A DNA stretch of 64,000 bases from Accumulibacter sp031732795. GTDB lineage: Bacteria; Pseudomonadota; Gammaproteobacteria; Burkholderiales; Rhodocyclaceae. The translations under genes and the position numbers were made by a program. The stretch covers positions 41,822 through 105,821 of the forward strand of contig JAVMKC010000060.1 in assembly GCA_031732795.1 (NCBI GenBank), written 5' to 3'. Shown piece after piece: positions 25,289-33,929 of the stretch. The notes beneath the pieces are model-generated. The model was given only the letters and a program-made list of their open reading frames with translations. It made no database searches and was not told the DNA's origin. Every line of letters begins with the position of its first letter. The stretch's first letter is position 1.

Positions 25289-27298
25289 GTGCCCACCGAA
25301 TCCCGGAAGTTTCGTCGCCGCTGTGCCAATGCTTTGCGGATGTTGTCGATCGATGCCGTGCAGGCCGCCAATTCCGGCCACCCCGGCATGCCGATGGGCA
25401 TGGCCGACATCGCCGAGGTGCTCTGGCGCCGCCATCTGAAGCACAATCCGGCCAATCCCGGGTGGGTCGATCGTGACCGCTTCGTGCTCTCCAACGGCCA
25501 TGGCTCGATGTTGCTCTACGCCTTGCTGCATCTCTCCGGCTACGATCTGCCGATCGACGAGATCAAGCGCTTCCGGCAACTGCATTCCAAAACCCCCGGT
25601 CATCCCGAATACGGCGTCACCCCGGGCGTCGAAACCACCACCGGCCCGCTCGGACAGGGCTTGGCCAACGCCGTCGGCATGGCGCTCGCCGAGCGGCTGC
25701 TCGCCGAAACGTTCAATATCGGCGGCCACCAGATCGTCGACCATTACACCTATGCTTTCGTCGGCGACGGCTGCCTGATGGAAGGGATTTCACACGAGGC
25801 CTGTTCGCTGGCCGGACGGCTGTCGCTGTCCAAGCTGATCGTCTTTTACGACGATAACGACATCTCGATCGACGGCCAGGTCCAACCGTGGTTCGCCGAC
25901 GACACGCCGAAGCGTTTCGAAGCTTACGGCTGGCGGGTGGTGCCACATTGCGACGGGCATGACGTCGATTCGATCGAGGCGGCGATCCGGCTGGCCCGCA
26001 CCTCCGTCGGCCGGCCGACGCTGATCTGTTGCAAGACGATGATCGGTTTCGGCTCGCCGAACAAGGGCGGCACGCATGAATCGCATGGCGCGCCCCTGGG
26101 CGCCGCCGAAGTCGCCGAAACCCGCCGCCAGCTCGACTGGCCGTACGCGGCGTTCGAAATTCCCGCCGACGTCCGTTTCGGCTGGGATGCGCGTGATCGC
26201 GGCGAAGCGGCCGAATACCATTGGCAGACGGCGTTCGACAACTATCGCGCGGACTATCCCGAACTGGCCGCCGAGTTCGAGCGGCGAATGCAAGGTGCCT
26301 TGCCGGCCGACTGGTCGTCGAGGGTCGACCGCCTGCTCGAACGTATCGCCAGTGAAAAGGCCACCCTGGCGACCCGCAAAGCCTCGCAAAACGTCATCGA
26401 GGCTCTGGCACCGGCGCTGCCCGAACTCCTTGGCGGCTCTGCCGACCTGACCGGTTCCAATCTGACCAACTGGAGCGGCACCCGTCCGGCCAACCGGCAA
26501 ACCGCGGGCAACTACGTCTATTACGGCGTGCGCGAATTCGCCATGACCGCCCTGGCCAACGGCCTCGCCTTGCACGGTGGCTTCATTCCTTATACCGGCA
26601 CCTTCCTCGTTTTTTCCGATTACTCGCGCAACGCCATCCGCCTGACGGCATTGATGAAACTTCGTCAGGTGCTGGTGTTTACGCACGATTCGATCGGTTT
26701 GGGCGAAGATGGGCCGACACACCAGCCGATCGAGCACGCCGCCTCCCTGCGGCTGATCCCCGGCCTCGACGTCTGGCGGCCGGCGGATGCGTTCGAAACG
26801 ACAGTGGCCTGGACAACGGCGCTGGCCCGTGCCGACGGTCCGTCGTGCCTGCTGCTTTCGCGCCAGAACCTGCCGGCGCTGTCGCATACACCGGAACAGG
26901 CTGTCGACATCGCGCGCGGCGGCTACATCCTGCACGAAGCGGACGGAGGCGTGCCGCGCGTCGTGCTGATCGCCACCGGCTCCGAATTGTCGCTGGCCTG
27001 TACCGCGCAGTCGGCGCTGGCGGCCGAAGGCATTGCCGCGCGGATCGTTTCCATGCCCTGCACGCAACGCTTTGACGCCCAGCCGGTGGTTTATCGGCAA
27101 CAGGTGCTGCCGCCGGGTGTGCCGAGAATCGCCGTCGAAGCCGGACATCCCGATCTGTGGCGCAAATACGTCGGCACCGACGGCGCGGTGATCGGCATCG
27201 ACCGCTTCGGCGAATCGGCGCCAGCCAACGTGCTTTACGATTATTTCGGAGTAACCGTCGAAGAGATCGTCAACGCGGCACGCGCGCTGGTCGGATAG
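25289..27298 (+). CDS. cbbT: Transketolase
   Basis: A protein of 669 residues starting at GTG, preceded by AAGGAGAA. The thiamine diphosphate motif begins GDGCLMEGISHEA and ends at DDNDISID. The catalytic His sites (SGHPGMPMG; HHE-type GGTHESHG) and the pyrimidine domain segment GLGEDGPTHQPIEH are present. It shuttles two-carbon ketol units in the pentose phosphate and Calvin cycles. Placement after prk and under cbbR suggests the Calvin isozyme, but it could be the only transketolase. No phosphoglycerate kinase, aldolase or RuBisCO follows; the next gene is convergent. Confidence 0.95.
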   Translation: MPTESRKFRRRCANALRMLSIDAVQAANSGHPGMPMGMADIAEVLWRRHLKHNPANPGWVDRDRFVLSNGHGSMLLYALLHLSGYDLPIDEIKRFRQLHSKTPGHPEYGVTPGVETTTGPLGQGLANAVGMALAERLLAETFNIGGHQIVDHYTYAFVGDGCLMEGISHEACSLAGRLSLSKLIVFYDDNDISIDGQVQPWFADDTPKRFEAYGWRVVPHCDGHDVDSIEAAIRLARTSVGRPTLICCKTMIGFGSPNKGGTHESHGAPLGAAEVAETRRQLDWPYAAFEIPADVRFGWDARDRGEAAEYHWQTAFDNYRADYPELAAEFERRMQGALPADWSSRVDRLLERIASEKATLATRKASQNVIEALAPALPELLGGSADLTGSNLTNWSGTRPANRQTAGNYVYYGVREFAMTALANGLALHGGFIPYTGTFLVFSDYSRNAIRLTALMKLRQVLVFTHDSIGLGEDGPTHQPIEHAASLRLIPGLDVWRPADAFETTVAWTTALARADGPSCLLLSRQNLPALSHTPEQAVDIARGGYILHEADGGVPRVVLIATGSELSLACTAQSALAAEGIAARIVSMPCTQRFDAQPVVYRQQVLPPGVPRIAVEAGHPDLWRKYVGTDGAVIGIDRFGESAPANVLYDYFGVTVEEIVNAARALVG

Positions 27299-27356
27299 CC
27301 GACCACGACGAAATGACCCGCACCCAGCCGCCCGCGTCGAAAAGGCGCTTGGGTGT

Positions 27357-28538
27357 TCAGTCAGCGTTACCAGGGGTGCGCGCCAGCGCCGTTTCGACCA
27401 GTCGCACCCAATAACTGATGCCCAACGGCAGCAACTGATCGTTGAAGTCGTAGTGCGGATTGTGCAGCGTGCAGCCACCACTGCCCGGACCGTTGCCGAG
27501 CCAGACGTAACAGCCGGGTTTCTCGCGCAGAAAATACGCGAAATCCTCGGCGCCCATCGAGGGCATTTCGTCGACGCGCAAGTGCTCGGCACCGAAAACA
27601 TCGCGGGCCACCTGGCGGCAGAGTTCGGTTTCCGCGACGCTGTTGATCGTCGGCGGGTAGTGATGGTCGTAACGGACGCTGATTCGTGCGCCGAACGTGC
27701 TGGCCATCCCGGCGCACAAGCGCTCGATGGCCCGCTCGACGGTGGCTTGCGTCTCGGCGTCGAAACTGCGCAACGTGCCACGCAGCACCGCTTCGTCCGG
27801 AATGACGTTCCACGCCTCGCCGCCATGGATCTGCGTCACGCTGACCACCGCCGCGGCGCAGGGATGCAGGTTGCGCGCCACGACCGTCTGCAGCGCCAGG
27901 ACCAGTTGGCTGGCAACCACCAGGGTATCGACGCCCTGATGCGGCATCGCCGCATGGCAGCCCTGCCCCTGCACGCTGATTTCGAAGGAGCAGGTGCCAG
28001 CCATCACCGGCCCCGGCATCGCCGCCATTTCGCCGACCGGCAAACCGGGCCAGTTATGCAGACCATAAACGGCCTGCATCGGAAAACGCTCGAACAGTCC
28101 TTCGGCAATCATCCGCGCCGCGCCGCCCTCGGACTCCTCGGCCGGCTGAAAAATGAAATAGACGGTACCGTCGACAGCCAGCGACTCACGATTTTCGGCC
28201 AGATAGCGCGCCGCGCCGAGCAGCATCGCCGTGTGCCCGTCATGACCGCAGGCATGCATCACGCCGGCGTTTTGCGAACGATGCGCGCACTCGTTCTTCT
28301 CAAATAACGGCAGCGCGTCCATGTCGGCGCGCAGGCCGATGGCGCGCCCGCCACTCCCCCAACGCAGCCAGCCGATCACCCCGGTCCCCGCCAGACCGCG
28401 GTCGATCGACACCCCGTAGCGGCTGAGCTGATCGGCGACGATCGCCGCGGTACGCACTTCCTTGAAAGCCAGCTCCGGGTGGGCGTGGAAATCACGTCGG
28501 AGCGCTTCGAGCTCGTTGAGGAACGAAATGTTCAGCAT
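27357..28538 (-). CDS. M20-family amidohydrolase (hippurate/N-acyl amino acid hydrolase)
   Basis: A protein of 393 residues with the M20D layout: RRDFHAHPELAFKEV at the start, metal ligands in HACGHDGHTAML and PAEESEGGAARMI, a dimerisation lid with GCHAAMPHQGVDTLV, and MGAEDFAYFL near the end. These cytosolic zinc enzymes hydrolyse N-acyl amino acids such as hippurate or N-acetyl amino acids. Substrate cannot be assigned. The ATG at 28538 follows GCAGG, and a TTG six codons upstream is the alternative. It is divergent from rapZ across 85 bases. Confidence 0.88.
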   Translation of the reverse strand: MLNISFLNELEALRRDFHAHPELAFKEVRTAAIVADQLSRYGVSIDRGLAGTGVIGWLRWGSGGRAIGLRADMDALPLFEKNECAHRSQNAGVMHACGHDGHTAMLLGAARYLAENRESLAVDGTVYFIFQPAEESEGGAARMIAEGLFERFPMQAVYGLHNWPGLPVGEMAAMPGPVMAGTCSFEISVQGQGCHAAMPHQGVDTLVVASQLVLALQTVVARNLHPCAAAVVSVTQIHGGEAWNVIPDEAVLRGTLRSFDAETQATVERAIERLCAGMASTFGARISVRYDHHYPPTINSVAETELCRQVARDVFGAEHLRVDEMPSMGAEDFAYFLREKPGCYVWLGNGPGSGGCTLHNPHYDFNDQLLPLGISYWVRLVETALARTPGNAD

Positions 28539-28623
28539 GTCGGGGCCTGCGGGCAAAAGACTATTCTCAGTTTATGCTACAACGACTTGCCCGACGAGCG
28601 TTGCATCCGTTATTGTCCACGTC

Positions 28624-29508
28624 ATGCATCTCGTCTTGATCAGCGGCCTGTCCGGCTCCGGCAAATCGATCGCCCTCAAAGTGCTTGAGGACGCCAATTA
28701 TTACTGCGTCGACAATCTTCCCTCGCAGTTGTTGCAGCAATTGGTCGGGCAACTCGATCTGCAGGGTTATGACAAGGTTGGCGTGGTGATCGACATCCGG
28801 GGAGGCGACAGCGTGGCGATGTTGCCGATGCAACTCGACGCCTTGCGGGCCAACGATCTCGAATTGAAATTCCTGTTTCTCGACGCGCAGGATTCGACGC
28901 TGATCAAACGGTATTCCGAAACCCGCCGCCGTCACCCGCTGGCCTGTGACACGCGGACGCTGACCGAGGCCATCGTCGAGGAACGCGAACGCCTGGCCGG
29001 ACTGTCGGCGCTCGGCCACCACATGGACACCAGCGGCATCAAGGCCAGTGTGCTGCGCGAATGGGTCCGCCAATTCGTCGCCAGCGATGTGGTCAACAAC
29101 CCCAGTCAGGGCTTGACGCTGCTGTTCGAATCCTTCGGCTTCAAAAACGGTATTCCGCTCGACGCCGATCTGGTTTTCGATGTGCGCTGCCTGCCCAATC
29201 CGCACTATGACCCGCTGCTGCGGCCCTTGACCGGTCGCGACGAACCGGTGGTCGCCTTTCTCGAAGCCGAACCGGACGTCCTGCGCATGCGCCAGGATAT
29301 CGCCAGTTTCGTCAGGAACTGGTTGCCTTGCTATATCCAGGACAGCCGCAATTACCTGACCGTCGGCATCGGCTGCACCGGTGGTCAGCACCGCTCGGTC
29401 TATTTTGCCGAGGTCCTGGGCCGTGAATTCAGTGCTTGCGCCCGGGTATTGGTCCGTCACCGCGAACTGCGGCCTGAAACGACGACGTCCGGCGACGCGC
29501 CGTGCTGA
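28624..29508 (+). CDS. rapZ: RNase adapter protein RapZ
   Basis: A protein of 294 residues. The N-terminal P-loop domain has Walker A GLSGSGKS (8-15) and the strongly conserved DNLP motif. The C-terminal domain has the family signature GCTGGQHRSVYFAE. In E. coli RapZ binds the sRNA GlmZ and, with RNase E, controls glucosamine-6-phosphate synthase, sensing glucosamine-6-phosphate. In Betaproteobacteria it is usually near hprK/ptsN, but here it stands alone with a NusG-II-domain gene overlapping its 3' end by 7 bases. Confidence 0.93.
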   Translation: MHLVLISGLSGSGKSIALKVLEDANYYCVDNLPSQLLQQLVGQLDLQGYDKVGVVIDIRGGDSVAMLPMQLDALRANDLELKFLFLDAQDSTLIKRYSETRRRHPLACDTRTLTEAIVEERERLAGLSALGHHMDTSGIKASVLREWVRQFVASDVVNNPSQGLTLLFESFGFKNGIPLDADLVFDVRCLPNPHYDPLLRPLTGRDEPVVAFLEAEPDVLRMRQDIASFVRNWLPCYIQDSRNYLTVGIGCTGGQHRSVYFAEVLGREFSACARVLVRHRELRPETTTSGDAPC

Positions 29509-29879
29509 TCTGGCTCGGGCTGCTCAAGCCCGGCGACTGGCTGATGGTGTTGCTGGCGTCCCTGCTGTGCGCGCTTTCCTGGCCCTTGGCGTTGCGGGCG
29601 GGAATCCCGGACAAGGCGATCGTCACCCGCGGCGGTGAAATTTTTTCCGAACTGAATCTGTCGCACGATCGCCGGCTCGACATTCCCGGGCCGCTCGGCG
29701 TGACCACCGTGGTCGTCGAGCGGCGTCGGGTGCGCGTGGCCGCCGACCCCGGTCCGCGGCAATACTGCGTTCGGCAAGGCTGGCTGAGTCGCGCCGGCGA
29801 GATCGCCATCTGCGCCGCCAACCAGATCAGCATCGAAATCCGTGGCGCCAAACAACCCTACGACTCATTGGCCTACTGA
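29502..29879 (+). CDS. NusG domain II-type small exported protein
   Basis: A protein of 125 residues starting at GTG inside the rapZ end. Residues 1-30 are one hydrophobic segment (DWLMVLLASLLCALSWPLAL). The rest is a small beta domain with VTRGGEIFSELNLSHDRRLDIPGPLGVTTVVVERRRVRV and a Cys pair region (QYCVRQGWLSRAGEIAICAANQ). This is the NusG_II fold, found as a periplasmic domain and often beside Gx/ECF-type transporters, which are not seen here. Function is unknown; the Cys pair may bind metal or form a disulfide. Confidence 0.7.
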   Translation: MLIWLGLLKPGDWLMVLLASLLCALSWPLALRAGIPDKAIVTRGGEIFSELNLSHDRRLDIPGPLGVTTVVVERRRVRVAADPGPRQYCVRQGWLSRAGEIAICAANQISIEIRGAKQPYDSLAY

Positions 29880-29945
29880 ACCACGTCGCCTCGAGCATCA
29901 ACCCTCCAGTGTTGCCTCCGATGAACAAAAGCGTGATTTCCTCCA

Positions 29946-29974
29946 TGCTTGGCACCCTACGGGCAGGTTATAAT
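29946..29974 (+). promoter_or_regulatory. Promoter of the ahcY operon
   Basis: A perfect -10 box TATAAT sits at 29969-29974, only 11 bases before the riboswitch, so transcription would start about at the aptamer's first base. The -35 region at about 29946-29951 (tgcttg) is a weak match. The location is strongly supported by the aptamer that follows. Confidence 0.7.
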
Positions 29975-29984
29975 TGATCATCAA

Positions 29985-30049
29985 TCCGAGGGGCGCTGCA
30001 AGGCCGTTTGTGACGGTTTCAGGCTCGGATTCTTCCAACGGCGCTCATC
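29985..30049 (+). promoter_or_regulatory. S-adenosylhomocysteine (SAH) riboswitch
   Basis: The sequence carries the conserved SAH aptamer parts in order: tccgagGGGCGCTGC, a variable arm, caGGCTCGGa, a short linker, and aACGGCGCTCA. P1 is ccgag (29986-29990) with ctcgg (30024-30028), and GCGC in the two conserved blocks forms the pseudoknot side. SAH riboswitches raise expression of SAH-clearing genes when SAH builds up. Here the first gene downstream is ahcY, followed by metF, exactly the expected targets. Confidence 0.9.
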
Positions 30050-30158
30050 CTACCTACCCTTTTCCGGGCGGCGGCATGGATGGGTGGCCACGGTGGTTTT
30101 CTTCAGCGTGCCCCCTGTTGCAGCTTCGCCACCTGGACGTTGCTTGAGGAGCTTCAGC

Positions 30159-31571
30159 GTGGCAAATCCTGTTTCCCAAACTCCCGATCACGTGATCGCC
30201 GACCTCGGTCTCGCCGACTGGGGCCGCAAAGAAATCCGCATCGCCGAAACCGAAATGCCCGGTTTGATGGCCATCCGCGAAGAATTCGCCGCCGCCAAAC
30301 CCCTGCAGGGCGCGCGCATCACCGGTTCGCTGCACATGACCATCCAAACCGCGGTCCTGATCGAAACGCTGACCGCGCTGGGCGCCGAAGTGCGCTGGGC
30401 GTCGTGCAACATCTTCTCGACGCAGGACCATGCCGCCGCCGCCATCGCCGCCGCCGGCATCGCCGTCTTCGCGGTCAAAGGTGAATCGCTGCAGGATTAC
30501 TGGGAATACACCCACCGGATTTTCGAGTGGCCGGACAACGGCTACAGCAACATGATCCTCGACGACGGCGGCGACGCGACGCTGCTGCTGCATCTCGGCG
30601 CCAAGGCCGAGAACGATCTGTCGGTGTTGGCCAACCCGACCTCGGAAGAAGAAACCATTCTCTACGCCGCGATCAAGGCCAAACTGGCCAGCGACAGCAC
30701 CTGGTACTCGCGCCGGCTGGCGGCGATCAAGGGGGTGACCGAGGAAACGACCACCGGCGTACATCGCCTGTACCAGATGCATGCCCGCGGCGAATTGAAG
30801 TTCCCGGCGATCAACGTCAATGATTCGGTGACCAAATCGAAATTCGACAACCTGTACGGCTGCCGCGAATCGCTGGTCGACGGCATCAAGCGTGCCACCG
30901 ACGTGATGATCGCTGGCAAAGTGGCACTGATCGCCGGTTACGGAGACGTCGGCAAAGGGTCGGCGCAAGCGATGCGTGCGTTGTCAGCGCAAGTATGGGT
31001 CACCGAAATCGACCCGATCTGCGCCCTGCAAGCCGCCATGGAAGGCTTCCGGGTGGTGACCATGGACTACGCCGCCGACAAGGCCGACATCTTCGTCACC
31101 TGCACCGGAAACTACCATGTGATCACCCACCAGCACATGAGCAAGATGAAGGATCAGGCGATCGTCTGCAACATCGGGCACTTCGACAACGAAATCGACG
31201 TCGCCTCGATCGAAGGCTACGCCTGGGAAGAGATCAAACCGCAGGTCGACCACGTCATTTTCCCGGACGGCAAACGAATCATCCTGCTGGCCAAGGGCCG
31301 GCTGGTCAATCTGGGTTGCGGCACCGGCCATCCGTCGTACGTGATGAGCTCATCGTTCGCCAACCAGACCATCGCCCAGATCGAGTTGTACACCCGTACC
31401 GCCAATTACCCGATCGGCGTATATACCCTGCCGAAGCATCTCGACGAAAAAGTCGCCCGCCTGCAACTGAGGAAACTCAATGCGCAGCTCACCGCGCTGA
31501 CCGATCAGCAGGCGGCGTACATCGGCGTGGCCAAGGAAGGTCCGTACAAGTCCGAACACTACCGCTACTGA
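30159..31571 (+). CDS. ahcY: Adenosylhomocysteinase
   Basis: A protein of 470 residues that splits SAH into adenosine and homocysteine, relieving product inhibition of methyltransferases. The NAD-binding loop is GYGDVGKGSAQ, substrate residues lie in ITGSLHMTIQTAVL and NVNDSVTKSKFDNLYGC, and the C-terminus is the classic KSEHYRY. The insertion around residues 150-200 (LAKAENDLS... type) marks the longer bacterial form. The GTG start at 30159 follows GAGGAG; an earlier in-frame start would run through the riboswitch and is rejected. It is the first gene of an operon with a YvlD-like gene and metF. Confidence 0.97.
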   Translation: MANPVSQTPDHVIADLGLADWGRKEIRIAETEMPGLMAIREEFAAAKPLQGARITGSLHMTIQTAVLIETLTALGAEVRWASCNIFSTQDHAAAAIAAAGIAVFAVKGESLQDYWEYTHRIFEWPDNGYSNMILDDGGDATLLLHLGAKAENDLSVLANPTSEEETILYAAIKAKLASDSTWYSRRLAAIKGVTEETTTGVHRLYQMHARGELKFPAINVNDSVTKSKFDNLYGCRESLVDGIKRATDVMIAGKVALIAGYGDVGKGSAQAMRALSAQVWVTEIDPICALQAAMEGFRVVTMDYAADKADIFVTCTGNYHVITHQHMSKMKDQAIVCNIGHFDNEIDVASIEGYAWEEIKPQVDHVIFPDGKRIILLAKGRLVNLGCGTGHPSYVMSSSFANQTIAQIELYTRTANYPIGVYTLPKHLDEKVARLQLRKLNAQLTALTDQQAAYIGVAKEGPYKSEHYRY

Positions 31572-31596
31572 GCGAACCGTTTGAAGGGGACCGCGG

Positions 31597-31944
31597 ATGC
31601 GTCTGATCCTGCACTGGCTGCTCAACACCCTCGCCCTGCTCGGCGTCGCCTACCTGTTGCCGTCGATCCGGGTGGACTCGTTCGGCACGGCGATGGTTGC
31701 CGCGCTGGTGCTCGGATTGGTGAACGCCCTGCTCCGCCCCCTGCTGATCATCCTGACGCTGCCGGTCACCGTTCTGACGCTCGGCCTGTTCCTTCTCGTC
31801 ATCAACGGCTTGACCTTCTGGCTGGCTGGTGCGACGTTGGCAGGTTTCGACGTCGGCGGTTTCTGGCCGGCGGTGTTCGGCGCGCTGCTGTACAGCCTTT
31901 TCACCTCGATCCTTTCCTGGCTGCTGCCCGGAAAGAAAGATTAG
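31597..31944 (+). CDS. YvlD/phage-holin-like small membrane protein
   Basis: A protein of 115 residues composed of four membrane helices (LHWLLNTLALLGVAYLLP, AMVAALVLGLVNALLRPLLIILTLP, LGLFLLVINGLTFWLAG and FWPAVFGALLYSLFTSILSWLLP). It has the NALLRPLLxxLTLPxxxLTLG signature of the YvlD (4-TM) family, annotated loosely as phage holin-like. Function is unknown. It lies 25 bases after ahcY and 13 before metF, so it belongs to the methyl-cycle operon, perhaps only by position; the same trio is found in other Betaproteobacteria. Confidence 0.85.
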   Translation: MRLILHWLLNTLALLGVAYLLPSIRVDSFGTAMVAALVLGLVNALLRPLLIILTLPVTVLTLGLFLLVINGLTFWLAGATLAGFDVGGFWPAVFGALLYSLFTSILSWLLPGKKD

Positions 31945-31957
31945 AACCGATGTCGTG

Positions 31958-32800
31958 ATGAACTCCGATTCCCGTACCTACAGTCTCGAACTGTTTCCCC
32001 CGCAAACCCCGGAAGGCGCCGAAAAGCTGCGCGTCGCACGGGCGCGGCTGGCCTTGCTGAACCCGCGCTTTTTCTCGGTGACCTTCGGCGCCGGCGGCTC
32101 GACCCGCGAGCGGACCTTGAACACCGTCCTCGAAATCCAGGCCGAAGGCCACCGCGCAGCACCGCATCTGTCGTGCATCGGCTCGACCTCCGAAAGCATT
32201 CGCGCCATCCTCGACCAATACCGTTCCAACGGCATCCGGCACCTGGTCGCCCTGCGCGGCGATTTGCCGTCAGGAATGGCCCAACCGGGCACCTTCCGTT
32301 ACGCCAACGAACTGGTCGAATTCATCCGCAAGGAGACCGGCGACTGGTTTCACATCGAAGTCGCCGCCTACCCCGAATACCATCCGCAAGCCAAAAGTCC
32401 CGAAGACGACTTGCGGGCGTTCAAGCGTAAAATCGATGCTGGAGCCAACTCGGCGATCACCCAGTATTTCTACAACGTCGATGCCTATGTTAAATTTGTC
32501 GACGCTTGTCAGGCGGAGGGGATCAGCGCACCGATCGTTCCGGGAATCATGCCGATCGCCAGCTTTGCCAATCTGGCCCGTTTCTCGGACAATTGCGGCG
32601 CCGAGATTCCCCGCTGGATGCGTAAAAAACTGGAAAGCTATGCCGACGACCGCGAATCGATCCGCGCCTTCGGTCTCGACGTGGTCACCCAGCTCTGCGA
32701 ACGGCTGCTGGCTCATGGTGCACCCGGCCTGCATTTCTACACTCTCAATCAGGTCTCACTGACCAGCGAGTTGTGGCGCCGTCTGGGTCTGAGCGGATGA
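31958..32800 (+). CDS. metF: 5,10-methylenetetrahydrofolate reductase
   Basis: A protein of 280 residues, flavin-dependent, giving 5-methyl-THF for methionine synthesis. Visible family landmarks are SLELFPPQTPEG at the N-terminus, SVTFGAGGSTRERT, HLSCIG, LRGDLP, ITQYFYNVDAY and GIMPI. It shares the riboswitch-controlled operon with ahcY, so homocysteine release and remethylation rise together. The ATG at 31958 lacks a strong ribosome binding site and may depend on coupling to the preceding gene. Confidence 0.95.
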   Translation: MNSDSRTYSLELFPPQTPEGAEKLRVARARLALLNPRFFSVTFGAGGSTRERTLNTVLEIQAEGHRAAPHLSCIGSTSESIRAILDQYRSNGIRHLVALRGDLPSGMAQPGTFRYANELVEFIRKETGDWFHIEVAAYPEYHPQAKSPEDDLRAFKRKIDAGANSAITQYFYNVDAYVKFVDACQAEGISAPIVPGIMPIASFANLARFSDNCGAEIPRWMRKKLESYADDRESIRAFGLDVVTQLCERLLAHGAPGLHFYTLNQVSLTSELWRRLGLSG

Positions 32801-32961
32801 TCGCGTAGGAAAGTGGTAAAGTGATCGGTTGGATCGGTCTTGAAACCCTACATCCAGACGATAATTTGAAAATAAAAATAATCAAATTCAACAATTTAAA
32901 ATTTTCGTCTCGGTAACGGATTGGGTACCATTCAGAAGATTCATAGCGCATCACAGAATTA

Positions 32962-33051
32962 GGTGGGTTGGCAGAGCGGTTGAATGCACTAGTCTTGAAA
33001 ACTAGCGAGGACGTAAGTCCTTCCAGGGTTCGAATCCCTGACCCACCGCCA
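32962..33051 (+). tRNA. tRNA-Ser (anticodon TGA)
   Basis: The acceptor arms are ggtgggt (32962-32968) and acccacc (33041-33047), with discriminator G and encoded CCA (33049-33051). The anticodon stem ctagt/actag encloses the loop cttgaaa, giving anticodon TGA, which reads UCA. A long variable arm (gaggacgtaagtcctt region) marks a class II tRNA, consistent with serine. The T arm is ccagggttcgaatccctg. Length is 90 bases. Confidence 0.97.
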
Positions 33052-33089
33052 TCACAACAAGAAATCAAACCCGCTGATTGAAATCGCCG

Positions 33090-33929
33090 ATGTTCAATCT
33101 CTTGATGTTCAACGCCGATTGGCCGTCAGGCAGGGTCACCGTTCCGATGGGGCGGATGTTCGAATACACCGATGACCACATCACCACGCAGTTTCGGAAA
33201 GATGGCACCCCTCTGCTTGATCGCCTAACTGCTCTACCATGCCTGTTCTGTGAAGAAGGCACGACGGACGAAACAGCGTATGTCGGTCAGATCAACCGAG
33301 CGAGTATTGTCGGCAATCAGGTGTCGTTAGAGATCAGCTTCGATACTGATGTGCCCCCACTGCAAAACAGCATGATCCATGCGAACCGGGCAGAGTTGCA
33401 CATGCCCAGTGACTTCGAGTTTTCGAGGAATCATTGGGTGGTGAAGGACGTAGATCTTTATCGGTTTCTGCTGCGCAACGTGCGCCTCCGCAGGCAGCGC
33501 CCGTCCGTCTTCCAAATTCCTGAACACGAGAACATCGAGCCTACGCTGGCATCCGCCATGATGCCGTTTGATGCGGGGTTCAATGCCGTGTATGAGGCCA
33601 TTCAGCAAGCCTCAAGCAATGCGGGCCTTCGTTGTAGGCGAGCCGACGACATTTGGGAGAACGCCGCGATAATTCAGGATGTGGTTGCACTGATTGATCG
33701 TTCCCGAATTGTCGTGTGTGACTGCTCGGGTCGGAACCCAAACGTGTTCTACGAGGCTGGCATTGCGCATACGCTGGGGCGTGAGGTGATCCTCATCACG
33801 CAGAGCGAGCACGATATCCCATTCGATCTCCGTCACCTTCGTTACATCCGCTATCTGAACAATGCCGAAGGTCGTGCTGCGCTGACTCAATCGCTAAAGG
33901 CGAGGATGCAGACGCTGCTGAGTCACTGA
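33090..33929 (+). CDS. Two-domain protein with C-terminal nucleoside-deoxyribosyltransferase-like fold
   Basis: A protein of 279 residues (a TTG four codons upstream is an alternative start; the ribosome binding site is poor). Residues 1 to about 140 form a beta-rich domain I do not recognise. Residues about 150-275 resemble the Rossmann-like nucleoside 2-deoxyribosyltransferase/TIR-related fold: MMPFDAGFNAVYEAIQQA, ADDIWENAAIIQDVVALIDRSRIVVCDCSGRNPNVFYEAGIAH, then a VILITQ strand. Glu222 in NVFYEAGIAH is where the family's catalytic Glu sits. Related domains occur as NAD- or nucleotide-degrading effectors in immunity systems. Its position 38 bases after a tRNA and lower GC suggest recent acquisition (inference). 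Confidence 0.65.
   Translation: MFNLLMFNADWPSGRVTVPMGRMFEYTDDHITTQFRKDGTPLLDRLTALPCLFCEEGTTDETAYVGQINRASIVGNQVSLEISFDTDVPPLQNSMIHANRAELHMPSDFEFSRNHWVVKDVDLYRFLLRNVRLRRQRPSVFQIPEHENIEPTLASAMMPFDAGFNAVYEAIQQASSNAGLRCRRADDIWENAAIIQDVVALIDRSRIVVCDCSGRNPNVFYEAGIAHTLGREVILITQSEHDIPFDLRHLRYIRYLNNAEGRAALTQSLKARMQTLLSH

Noticed and set aside
25790..27826. A 678-codon minus-strand frame under transketolase
   Set aside because: It is a GC-driven shadow: the transketolase frame is fully conserved, and the minus frame is Arg/Gly-rich without motifs. It also runs into the M20 gene only by frame coincidence.
29949..30158. In-frame extension of ahcY through the riboswitch
   Set aside because: The region is the SAH aptamer, and a GTG with GAGGAG gives the normal family N-terminus.
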